The position numbers were made by a program, and so were the translations under genes. Below are positions 32,778 to 40,102 of a stretch of 61,875 nucleotides of DNA, one piece after another. How positions within the stretch are numbered: the first letter of the stretch is position 1; each line of letters starts with the position of its first letter. This stretch comes from Alphaproteobacteria bacterium. GTDB lineage: Bacteria; Pseudomonadota; Alphaproteobacteria; Rhodobacterales; Rhodobacteraceae. Below the pieces are notes generated by a model. The model saw nothing but the letters and a program-made list of their open reading frames with translations, was not told where the DNA came from and ran no database searches. Location of the stretch: NCBI GenBank assembly GCA_030433335.1, contig JAUILL010000021.1, positions 1-61,875 on the forward strand, written 5' to 3'.

Positions 32778-33056
32778 TTGGACATTCTACAGACACAGCA
32801 AATTATGACCGTCCTCGTATTTCTGGGGGTCCTCGGTCTTGCATGGCTTGTCGTGCAAATGAACCGCACGAAGCTGACCCAGAAAACACATGCAGGTCGC
32901 CGCCTGATCATCCGCGAAACAGCGGGGCTGGGAAATGGCGAGCGCGCGCTTTTGATCGAAGCCGAAGGGCAATCGGTCCTCGCGATCCTGCCCCGCAAAG
33001 GCCAAGTCCAGATGATGGCACTGTCGCACCCCGTTTCATCGGAGGGCGCAGAATGA
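32778..33056 (+). CDS. fliO: Flagellar export component FliO
   Basis: The product has 92 residues from a TTG start, with one transmembrane helix (about 10-27, TVLVFLGVLGLAWLVVQ) and a short cytoplasmic domain with GRRLIIRETAGLGNGERALLIEAEG, the FliO pattern (partly shown). FliO stabilises FliP during gate assembly. I placed the start at TTG 32778 because TTGGAG lies 7 bases upstream; the ATG at 32727 lies inside the sigma54 element. ATG 32754 is a second possibility. The stop overlaps fliP by ATGA. Confidence 0.85.
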   Translation: MDILQTQQIMTVLVFLGVLGLAWLVVQMNRTKLTQKTHAGRRLIIRETAGLGNGERALLIEAEGQSVLAILPRKGQVQMMALSHPVSSEGAE

Positions 33057-33793
33057 TCCGCTTTGTTGTTCCAGCCGCGCTGGCACTCATCACATTCGGG
33101 GCGCCCGCTTACGCCCAAGGCCTGCCCGCGCTTCAGCTTGAGGGCGCCGATGGAGAGGTCACCTATTCGCTGACCCTACAAATTCTGGCGCTGATGACGG
33201 TGCTGACCGTGCTGCCCTCGATCGTCTTTGGCATGAGCGCGTTCACCCGCATCATCATCGTGCTGTCGATCCTGCGTCAGGCTCTGGGCACCCAGCAAAC
33301 ACCGCCAAACCAAGTGTTGGTGTCGATCGCCTTGTTTCTCAGCTTTTTCGTTATGCAGCCCGTCCTGACAGAGCTCTATGACACCTCGCTTGCGCCCTAT
33401 CTGGATGGCGAGCTTGCTGCGCCCATCGCTCTGGAAGAAGGCCGCAAAATCGTCACCGGCTACATGCTGGGGAACACGCGCCAAAACGATCTGATGATGT
33501 TTGCCGAACTCGCGAATGCCGCCCCCTTCGAGAATAACGAAGATGTGCCGCTTTCGATCCTTCTGCCCGCCTACATCACCTCGGAGCTCAAAACCGCGTT
33601 CCAGATCGGCTTCCTGATTTTCCTGCCATTTCTTGTGATCGATATGGTCATCGCCTCGATCCTTATGGCGCTGGGTATGATGATGCTCTCGCCGATGCTG
33701 GTGTCCCTGCCCTTCAAGCTGCTGCTTTTTGTTCTGGTGGACGGATGGGCGCTAATGATGGGGTCGCTGGCCTCTAGTTTCATGGGAGGCTAA
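33053..33793 (+). CDS. fliP: Flagellar export gate protein FliP
   Basis: The product has 246 residues with a cleavable signal peptide (MIRFVVPAALALITFGAPAYA), four transmembrane helices and the FliP signatures FTRIIIVLSILRQALGTQQTPPNQVL (partly shown), PAYITSELKTAFQIGFLIFLPFL and LGMMMLSPMLVSLPFKLLLF. It forms the core of the export pore with FliQ and FliR. Length is normal. Confidence 0.97.
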   Translation: MIRFVVPAALALITFGAPAYAQGLPALQLEGADGEVTYSLTLQILALMTVLTVLPSIVFGMSAFTRIIIVLSILRQALGTQQTPPNQVLVSIALFLSFFVMQPVLTELYDTSLAPYLDGELAAPIALEEGRKIVTGYMLGNTRQNDLMMFAELANAAPFENNEDVPLSILLPAYITSELKTAFQIGFLIFLPFLVIDMVIASILMALGMMMLSPMLVSLPFKLLLFVLVDGWALMMGSLASSFMGG

Positions 33794-33796
33794 CCG

Positions 33797-34063
33797 ATGG
33801 ATTTCGACGCAAATATTGAACACCTGCAAATCGCCTACTGGAACATCCTGCTGACCGCAGGCCCCGTTCTGGGGATCGCACTGGCGGTCGGCCTGATGGT
33901 CGGCGTCCTTCAGGCCGCGACCTCGATCAACGAAGCGACCCTGAGCTTTGTGCCGAAACTGGCGATTGTCCTGATCTCGATGGCGCTGCTTTCAGGCTTC
34001 ATGCTGCGCGTGATGACTGACTACTTCGGCCTGATTTTCGAAACCATCGCGACGATCAACTGA
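33797..34063 (+). CDS. fliQ: Flagellar export gate protein FliQ
   Basis: The product has 88 residues and two transmembrane helices, with the family motif VGLMVGVLQAATSINEATLSF. It packs around FliP in the export gate. Length is standard and it lies 3 bases from fliP and 2 bases from fliR. Confidence 0.96.
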   Translation: MDFDANIEHLQIAYWNILLTAGPVLGIALAVGLMVGVLQAATSINEATLSFVPKLAIVLISMALLSGFMLRVMTDYFGLIFETIATIN

Positions 34064-34065
34064 CC

Positions 34066-34893
34066 ATGCTTCCTCCGGCGTTCAACTACGATTCAGGCAT
34101 TCCGGGCCTCGAACTGGCAGAGGTCATCAGCTTTACGCTGCAGTATATGTTCGCAATGCTGCGGATCGGGGCGTTCATCATCTCTGCGCCATTCTTTGCC
34201 GCTCGCTATGTGGTGCTGCCCGTGCGGATTATGTCGACGGTGATTCTGACTTTGCCGGTTGTGGACACCATCCAGATGCCCCCTGTCGAGGAACTGGTCG
34301 CGTTGACCGCCGTGCCGATGATCCTGACAGAACTCACGATCGGGCTGGCGGCGGGGCTGGTGATGGCAATCATCTTTGGCACCGCATCAGTCGCTGGTGA
34401 CCGGATCGCGGCCACCGCCGGTCTTGGCTTTGCCGCGCAGATTGACCCTGCATCCGGCACCAGTGTGCCAGTGGTCTCTCAGATCTTTAGCCTGTTCATG
34501 CTGGCGACATTCGTTGCGGTTGATGGACACCTGATTGCCCTACGCCTTCTGATCGACAGCTACACACTGCTGCCTCCGGGCGGCCCTCTGGTGACCGGCC
34601 CGATGTTGGAAGCTGGGGCAGAGGCTGCTAGCATGATGTTCAGCTTCAGTGTCCAGTTGATGATGCCGGTGGTTTCGGTGCTTCTGCTTGTGAACGTCCT
34701 GATTGGCGTGATCACGCGGTCAGCGCCGCAGATGAACATCTTCTCTTTCGGCTTCCCGATGACACTGACGATGACCGTGGTTCTTCTGTTTTTCAGTGCG
34801 CCTGTTCTGGGCAAAGCCTGCGAGTGGGTCATGGGCGCCTCGCTGGATCTGATCGAACACATGTTCAGGGAGATGGCCAATGGCAGAGGGTGA
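34066..34893 (+). CDS. fliR: Flagellar export gate protein FliR
   Basis: The product has 275 residues with about six hydrophobic segments. Signatures include MLRIGAFIISAPFFAARYVVLPVRI, GLGFAAQIDPASGTSVPVV and MNIFSFGFPMTLTM (first partly shown). It closes the FliP5Q4R1 gate complex. It overlaps flhB by 14 bases, so the two are coupled. Confidence 0.96.
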   Translation: MLPPAFNYDSGIPGLELAEVISFTLQYMFAMLRIGAFIISAPFFAARYVVLPVRIMSTVILTLPVVDTIQMPPVEELVALTAVPMILTELTIGLAAGLVMAIIFGTASVAGDRIAATAGLGFAAQIDPASGTSVPVVSQIFSLFMLATFVAVDGHLIALRLLIDSYTLLPPGGPLVTGPMLEAGAEAASMMFSFSVQLMMPVVSVLLLVNVLIGVITRSAPQMNIFSFGFPMTLTMTVVLLFFSAPVLGKACEWVMGASLDLIEHMFREMANGRG

Positions 34894-36028
34894 CGACGGC
34901 CAAGAAAAGACAGAAGACCCAACGCCGAAACGAAAGGAACAAGCGAGGGAAGACGGCAAAGTCGTCACGTCCAAAGAGGTCTTTGTTCTGTTCAGCATCG
35001 TCTCGGCGCTGGGGATTGTCATGGTCACTGGAAACATGGGCGAGACCCTGTCTGGCACATGGGCAAGCTGGCTGCGCTGGGACAGTTCCGAGCAGCTGGA
35101 AACCATTATCCTATCAAGGCTCAAAGAGTCCCTTCTGGCGCTGTTCCTGATCGGGATGGCGATTGGCATTCCGATGCTGCTTCTGACCATTGCGGTACAG
35201 GCGGCCATGGGCGGGCTGAACTTTGCCCCCAAAGCGATGGCCTTCAAGGCGGACAAGATGGACCCGCTCAAGGGTCTGAAGCGCATGGTCTCGATGAAAT
35301 CGCTGGTCGAACTGGGTAAAGCACTTCTCAAGGTCAGCTTGCTCGGGGGCGCAGCCTATGGGGTCGTCATGTCGATGATCCCTGAAATGGAGTTGATGTA
35401 TACGATGCCTGTCGGACCGTCTTTGTCGATGTTCCAGTCAGGCATTGTGCGCCTGCTGACCGCTCTGATCATTGGCCTGTTTATCATCGGTGGGGTGGAT
35501 TTGGGGTATCAGGCCTATAGCCTGAACAAGAGTCTGAAAATGTCCCGACAGGAACTCAAAGACGAATTTAAACAGACCGAAGGCTCGCCCGAACTTAAAG
35601 GCGCGATCCGCCGCAAACAGATGGAAGCTGCGCAGGGTGCTGAACGCGCCAAAGCGCTGGACGATGTTCCGAACGCCACGGCGGTCATCACCAACCCGAC
35701 GCACTTCGCCATCGCATTGCGCTATGACCCAGAAGAGGCAGAAGCTCCGGTCATTTTGGCCATGGGCAAAGGCGCTATGGCCCACCGCATCATGGAGCGC
35801 GCCGCCAAAGCCCGCGTGACCACGGTACAGGCGCCCCCACTGGCCCGTGCGCTCTACTTTACCGGCAAGATCGGTCAGATGATCCCCGAAGCGCTCTTTG
35901 TCGCTGTCGCGGCCATTCTGGCGCATGTCTACCGCCTAGACCACGACATGCCGACCGAGATGCCCGATCTCGATATCCCCAAAGAACTGCGGCTCAACGA
36001 ACATGGCCGCCCGGAAGAGGAGGCCTGA
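34880..36028 (+). CDS. flhB: Export substrate-specificity switch protein FlhB
   Basis: The product has 382 residues: a charged N-terminus (EKTEDPTPKRKEQAREDGKV), four transmembrane helices, then the cytoplasmic domain with the self-cleaving NPTH motif (AVITNPTHFAIALRYD). Cleavage between Asn and Pro, with FliK, switches export from hook to filament proteins. All signature parts are present. Confidence 0.97.
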   Translation: MAEGDDGQEKTEDPTPKRKEQAREDGKVVTSKEVFVLFSIVSALGIVMVTGNMGETLSGTWASWLRWDSSEQLETIILSRLKESLLALFLIGMAIGIPMLLLTIAVQAAMGGLNFAPKAMAFKADKMDPLKGLKRMVSMKSLVELGKALLKVSLLGGAAYGVVMSMIPEMELMYTMPVGPSLSMFQSGIVRLLTALIIGLFIIGGVDLGYQAYSLNKSLKMSRQELKDEFKQTEGSPELKGAIRRKQMEAAQGAERAKALDDVPNATAVITNPTHFAIALRYDPEEAEAPVILAMGKGAMAHRIMERAAKARVTTVQAPPLARALYFTGKIGQMIPEALFVAVAAILAHVYRLDHDMPTEMPDLDIPKELRLNEHGRPEEEA

Positions 36029-36029
36029 T

Positions 36030-36230
36030 TTGACCAACAATCACAAACAAAGCGTCGGAACGCTGATTTCGACTCTCAGCTTTGCGGGTGTGTCTGTGGC
36101 GCTGATGGATCAAGCGATGCAGGCCGAAGGCTTGCGTGCTGTCGGTCTTTGGGTCACAGCCGCCCTGTGCCTCGCTGCGGCGCTGCGCTTTCGGATCGCA
36201 GAACTGGTCGCAAAATGGCGCGGAGAGTGA
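36030..36230 (+). CDS. Small two-helix membrane protein after flhB
   Basis: From a TTG at 36030, placed 8 bases after GAGGAGG, the product has 66 residues with two hydrophobic segments (about 10-24 and 35-51) and a basic tail (KWRGE). I do not recognise it. It follows flhB by one base and is very likely part of that operon. An ATG at 36003 would give nine more residues and overlap flhB. Rhodobacteraceae flagellar clusters often carry small membrane proteins, but I cannot assign a role. Confidence 0.55.
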   Translation: MTNNHKQSVGTLISTLSFAGVSVALMDQAMQAEGLRAVGLWVTAALCLAAALRFRIAELVAKWRGE

Positions 36231-36274
36231 TCCCCGCGCCATCCAGAATTCAGACTTTCGGCAAATAGCCTAGC

Positions 36275-36835
36275 TCAGAGAACCGGAACGATCTGGGCTC
36301 CGGCGCCCAGGCGCTCTGCCCAACCGCACATATCCGCCGAGACTTCCATCTCGAGGTCAGGAGAAACCTTCACCAAGGCCGCCACTGCGCGGTCTTTTTC
36401 TTTTTCCAGCGACAGTTCTTTGATTTTCACGGTCGTCCAAGCACCGCTGCCGACGCGGATTTCCACGATATTCTGTTCTTCGGTATCCCGCACCAGCCAA
36501 GCCACGTCCTCGAGCTTGAACTCGGTCGCACCATCGTCGCGAGACTCTTCGATCTTGACCACGTGGGTCCGGACAAAGCGCTCTAGCGCATTGCTTTGGC
36601 TCAGGATGATGCCACCGCCGATGCGGGGCCAGCCTTCTTCGAGTTGCATGCCGAGCGACGTCCAGTCGCCCGCGTTCCCTTCGGGGCGATATGCCAAGGT
36701 TAAACCATCACCACAGCGGGCCACTTCGTGTGCGCCATCGCCGAAAACAACCTTGGCAAATGGCTGGAGGTTTTCCATCGAGACGAAGGCGCCAACTTCG
36801 TCATCATTTCCAGTCGTGCCTGCAGTTTGCGACAT
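36275..36835 (-). CDS. Uncharacterised 186-residue soluble protein with a sigma28-type promoter
   Basis: From ATG 36835 (AAAGAGG upstream) the product has 186 residues, acidic, with no signal peptide or membrane helix. It appears beta-rich, with strands such as GGGIILSQSN, HVVKIEES and NIVEIRVGSGAWTTVKIKEL, and a C-terminal helix with one cysteine (MCGWAERLGAG). I do not recognise the family. Its promoter (36906-36932) matches the sigma28 sites of flgM, fliS and the che operon, so it is likely a late flagellar or chemotaxis gene. It is convergent with the flhB operon. Confidence 0.75.
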   Translation of the reverse strand: MSQTAGTTGNDDEVGAFVSMENLQPFAKVVFGDGAHEVARCGDGLTLAYRPEGNAGDWTSLGMQLEEGWPRIGGGIILSQSNALERFVRTHVVKIEESRDDGATEFKLEDVAWLVRDTEEQNIVEIRVGSGAWTTVKIKELSLEKEKDRAVAALVKVSPDLEMEVSADMCGWAERLGAGAQIVPVL

Positions 36836-36905
36836 CTGTGCCTCTTTCGAATCTAAGATCAGGTAGGCTCCCGCGAAATCCATCGGAAGCAGTGTTCTGA
36901 TTGTT

Positions 36906-36932
36906 CTAACGGCGCCTGCCCGAAAATCTTTA
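36906..36932 (-). promoter_or_regulatory. Sigma28-type promoter of the 186-residue gene
   Basis: On the minus strand TAAA (36932-36929), 15 bases, GCCGTTAG (36913-36906). It has the same -10 box and spacing as the rpoN promoter. Confidence 0.8.
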
Positions 36933-36953
36933 GCGTGGGCAACTCGGGCGGAA

Positions 36954-36968
36954 TGGCACGGAAAATGC
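36954..36968 (+). promoter_or_regulatory. Sigma54 promoter of the 37012-38492 pair
   Basis: TGGCAC (36954-36959), five bases, ATGC (36965-36968). Predicted start near 36980, 32 bases before the ATG at 37012. It is divergent from the sigma28-type promoter 22 bases away. Confidence 0.82.
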
Positions 36969-37011
36969 ATTTTATTCTGGCGAAGGGTCCCCCCTGTAGT
37001 CAGGAGCCACC

Positions 37012-37779
37012 ATGAGAAAGAAAACCGACTCGGACGACACCGAGACCGAAAACAGCGAAAACAACGAGCTGCAAGAAACGATCCGCCTCGCTCTCGAGGC
37101 TGCAGAAGCTGCGAACGATGCGGCCTCTGAGGTATCGCGTTTGCAGAGCGAGACCTCTGCCGCAGCAGCCAGGCTGGACCGGTTCGGAGCCCGTTTGCGC
37201 CCCATGATGATCGGCCTTCTGGCCGGTGCTGGTGTCTCTATCGCATTGGGAGGATTGGTCTATTTCAAGACCCTCGCGGAAATGCGTCGCACCAGCGCCA
37301 CACAGATCGAGGCGCTGGCCATCTTTCAGGAAAGCGTCACCGAGCTGAACGTTCAGCTCGAAGCTGTCGCAGGCCTGAGCGAACGTATGGCCAAGCTAGA
37401 GGGTCTGAGCAACGATAACCGCGAAATGCTGATGACCGAGCTGTCTCAACTGTCAGAACAGGTGTCATCGCAGCTGGGTAATTATTCTGACACTGCCGGA
37501 AATCTGCAGTCTCAAATTGCCACCACGCTAACCGAACGGGTAGATGCGGGCACGCAAACTACAGTCGAAGCGATGAAGGCAGGGATTTCCGACCTTCAGC
37601 TTGCCCTGAGCAAGATGATTGCTGCCGCCGTGACCACAACGCCGGCTGCCAGCAGCACTGCGTCCAAACCGGCTGCGGCATCGAAACCGGCGCCCAAACC
37701 CCGTGCCACAACTTCGAGCCGCAAGACCACGTCGAAACCGGCTCCGAAAGCAGAACCCAACCCCTTCTCATTCCCATGA
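37012..37779 (+). CDS. Single-pass membrane coiled-coil protein, function unknown
   Basis: The product has 255 residues: an acidic N-terminus, a coiled coil (about 20-60), one transmembrane helix (about 65-85), a long helical or coiled-coil domain (about 90-210) and a basic Ala/Pro/Lys/Thr tail (KPAAASKPAPKPRATTSSRK). GTCAGGAG precedes the ATG. The basic PA-rich tail could contact peptidoglycan or nucleic acid, depending on topology. I do not recognise it. Its sigma54 promoter places it in the flagellar regulon. The stop overlaps the next start by ATGA. Confidence 0.75.
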   Translation: MRKKTDSDDTETENSENNELQETIRLALEAAEAANDAASEVSRLQSETSAAAARLDRFGARLRPMMIGLLAGAGVSIALGGLVYFKTLAEMRRTSATQIEALAIFQESVTELNVQLEAVAGLSERMAKLEGLSNDNREMLMTELSQLSEQVSSQLGNYSDTAGNLQSQIATTLTERVDAGTQTTVEAMKAGISDLQLALSKMIAAAVTTTPAASSTASKPAAASKPAPKPRATTSSRKTTSKPAPKAEPNPFSFP

Positions 37780-38492
37780 CCGAAGACACCACCGAAGCAG
37801 AACGAAAAGGCCGACACCTCGAGCTTGCGTCGCTAGAGGTGGGGTCGATCGCACTGGGCCTAAAGGTCGGCGATGAGTTGATCGCCGTGAACGGCCTGCC
37901 CTTTGACGGAAGCACACAGGATTTGCGCGCTCGGTTCGGGCGCGGAAGTCCAACGATTGCCCTGACCTTCCAGCGCGAAGAGCGGAAATTTGTGGTTCTG
38001 TCCAACACCCCCAATCTGGGGCGCTGGAAAGAGGGCCGCGAGTATGATGCCGATCAGGCCGAACAAACGGCGCGGCGCATCATTCCCGAAGGCATGATCA
38101 ACTGGGAAATCTATCGCGATGCCAATGGTGTTTACGATATCCAGACCCAGCGCCCGTCCAACCTTGCGATTGGGCTCACGCCTTTGTGGTATGCTCAGAA
38201 CAGACTTTGGACGCCCTTGGCGATCTGGGCTGCTACGATCATTGTGACGCTGCCGATCGGGATCTGGGTCGTCGTCCTGACGCAGACATTGGCCTGGTCC
38301 TACTTCTGGAACACAGCACCCGAATTCTTTCGCCGTGACCGGATCGAGCGGGGCATGACCTTGCTACAGGTAATCGCGGCCAAGAATGAAACCCGCGTGC
38401 ATCAGTACATCAAACGCGAGTTTCCCGAGATGCGCTTTGTCTACGCCGCTCTTCCCGAAGAACCTGAAATGTCCGAGGCCGAGGGGCTCTAA
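37776..38492 (+). CDS. PDZ-like membrane protein, function unknown
   Basis: The product has 238 residues. Residues 12-70 resemble a PDZ domain (ALGLKVGDELIAVNGLPFDG, then TIALTFQREERKFVVL). A middle region, one or two hydrophobic segments (about 145-178) and a soluble C-terminus follow. PDZ domains bind C-terminal peptides, so it may tether a partner near the membrane, perhaps the coiled-coil protein encoded just upstream. The pair is transcribed from a sigma54 promoter and ended by a strong terminator. I know no named homologue. Confidence 0.7.
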   Translation: MTEDTTEAERKGRHLELASLEVGSIALGLKVGDELIAVNGLPFDGSTQDLRARFGRGSPTIALTFQREERKFVVLSNTPNLGRWKEGREYDADQAEQTARRIIPEGMINWEIYRDANGVYDIQTQRPSNLAIGLTPLWYAQNRLWTPLAIWAATIIVTLPIGIWVVVLTQTLAWSYFWNTAPEFFRRDRIERGMTLLQVIAAKNETRVHQYIKREFPEMRFVYAALPEEPEMSEAEGL

Positions 38493-38507
38493 TCCCCTCG
38501 GCTTTTA
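38479..38507 (+). terminator. Terminator of the 37012-38492 operon
   Basis: CCGAGGGG (38479-38486) pairs with CCCCTCGG (38494-38501), followed by CTTTTAT. The stem begins in the last codons of the PDZ-like gene. Confidence 0.85.
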
Positions 38508-38533
38508 TCTGTCCCTACCCCATATCTCGAAAC

Positions 38534-38558
38534 ACAAAAAAGACCGCCGAAGCGGTCT
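38534..38558 (-). terminator. Terminator of rpoN
   Basis: AGACCGC (38541-38547) pairs with GCGGTCT (38552-38558). On the minus strand the stem is followed by a run of T (38541-38535). It may also stop plus-strand transcripts because TTTT follows on that side. Confidence 0.82.
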
Positions 38559-38596
38559 TTTCTGAGTCGGACGAGGTACGAGGGAAGATACCCGAC

Positions 38597-39913
38597 TTAG
38601 TTGGCCAGTTTTGCGCGGCGCTTGCGCTGGAAGGACGAAGGGATTTTCAGCATTTCGCGGTATTTCGCGACGGTGCGGCGCGCCAGATGGGTGCCCTCGT
38701 CGGTGATGATTTTCGCGATCGCATCGTCGCTCAGGGGCTTCGACGGATCTTCGTCTTTGACCAGCTGTTGAACGCGGTGACGGATCGCAGCCGAGGACGA
38801 CGCCTCATCCCCATCGGTCGACAGCGCTGTGCTGAAGAAGGTTTTCAGACCAAAAGTGCCTTGAGGGGTCACAATCAGCATGCCGGTGGTTACGCGGCTC
38901 ACGGTGCTTTCGTGAACGCCAACTTTCTCGGCCACATCTTTCAGGGTCATCGGCACAATGTGGGCCGGACCTTTTTCAAGGAAAGCGGCCTGACGGCGCA
39001 CGATTTCCGCGCCAACCATCAGAATGGTCTGGTTCCGGTGTTCAACCGCGCGGCGCAGCCAACGGGCAAGGCTCAGGCGCTCGCCAACGAACTCAGTTGC
39101 AGTCTTGTCACGGGTGACGGTCTCCGCCTTAGCTTCGTCCACAACAACCGCAGGCAGGGTCGAGCGGTTCAGGTCAACCAGCCAGCCTTCTTCGCCTTTG
39201 GACACGATCAGATCGGGCTCGCGCTGAGCGATATCACCGTAGATGAAATCGGCACCGGGCTTGGGGTTCAGGCGGCGCACTTCTTTCAGTTCGTTGCGCA
39301 GATATTCCATCGAGCAGCCACAAGCACGGGACAGACCATTAAGGTCCGCGGCCGCCAGCTTGGGCAGGTTCGACAGGATGCCCGACATGATCGGGGTCAG
39401 CATGTTCTTGTCTGCCGCTTGCAGGGTCAGGCACTCGGCCAGGCTGCGGGCAAAGAGACCGGCGGGGTCCACTTGCTGAACGCGGGCCAGCATCTCTTCG
39501 GCTTCTTCCATGGTGATTGCTGCACGGAACGCGATGTCTTCCAGGCTCTCACCCAACCAACCGCTTGGTTCGATGGCTTCGAGGAAACATTCGGCAACCA
39601 CGCGATCGCGGGGGGTGTCGAACATCAGATCGAACTGTGCAGCTACATGACCATAGAGGGAGGGAGCGTGGTCAGCGGCACGGGCGGTTACATCGTCGTA
39701 ATCAGAAGCAGAGCGCTTCGACAGAGCGGGTTCACGCAGACGGTCGCTGGTGGGACGCGCAACTTCAACAAACGGATTCTCTTCCGCCTCGGATTCGATG
39801 TACGACTGTAAGTCAGTGTTGCTAAGCTGAAGCAGGCAGATCGCTTGCTGAAGCTGAGCTGTCATTACGAGTGACTGACGTTGTCCGAGTTGTTGCGTGT
39901 AGCTGAGTTGCAT
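38597..39913 (-). CDS. rpoN: Flagellar sigma54 factor RpoN
   Basis: The product has 438 residues from ATG 39913 (AGGAGG upstream). Region I is glutamine-rich (QRQSLVMTAQLQQAICLLQL), the core-binding region follows, then the helix-turn-helix (LKDVAEKVGVHESTVSRVT) and the RpoN box ARRTVAKYREML near the C-terminus, which reads the -24 element. R. sphaeroides has several RpoN proteins, and RpoN2 is dedicated to flagellar genes; position between fliC and the fli operons suggests the same specialisation. Its promoter is of sigma28 type. Confidence 0.97.
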   Translation of the reverse strand: MQLSYTQQLGQRQSLVMTAQLQQAICLLQLSNTDLQSYIESEAEENPFVEVARPTSDRLREPALSKRSASDYDDVTARAADHAPSLYGHVAAQFDLMFDTPRDRVVAECFLEAIEPSGWLGESLEDIAFRAAITMEEAEEMLARVQQVDPAGLFARSLAECLTLQAADKNMLTPIMSGILSNLPKLAAADLNGLSRACGCSMEYLRNELKEVRRLNPKPGADFIYGDIAQREPDLIVSKGEEGWLVDLNRSTLPAVVVDEAKAETVTRDKTATEFVGERLSLARWLRRAVEHRNQTILMVGAEIVRRQAAFLEKGPAHIVPMTLKDVAEKVGVHESTVSRVTTGMLIVTPQGTFGLKTFFSTALSTDGDEASSSAAIRHRVQQLVKDEDPSKPLSDDAIAKIITDEGTHLARRTVAKYREMLKIPSSFQRKRRAKLAN

Positions 39914-39983
39914 GTCGTTCCCTCCTGGAATGACCCAATTAGGGCCCCAGTGAGAGATTCTCGCAAGGCAGCTTATTTGACAC

Positions 39984-40010
39984 CTAACGGCGATCCTTTC
40001 GGATATTTTA
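39984..40010 (-). promoter_or_regulatory. Sigma28-type promoter of rpoN
   Basis: On the minus strand TAAA (40010-40007), 15 bases, GCCGTTAG (39991-39984). The predicted start is about 60 bases upstream of the rpoN ATG. It implies FliA-dependent synthesis of sigma54. Confidence 0.75.
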
Positions 40011-40051
40011 GCAAAAAAATGAAAAAAATTATTAATCCCTGATTTCAAACG

Positions 40052-40079
40052 AAAAAGTCCGGCGCGGGGGCGCCGGACT
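40052..40079 (-). terminator. Terminator of fliC
   Basis: AGTCCGGCGC (40056-40065) pairs with GCGCCGGACT (40070-40079) around a 4-base loop. On the minus strand TTTTTC follows. It separates fliC from rpoN, so rpoN needs its own promoter. Confidence 0.92.
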
Positions 40080-40102
40080 CTCTTTTGACTGTCAATTTTA
40101 CG

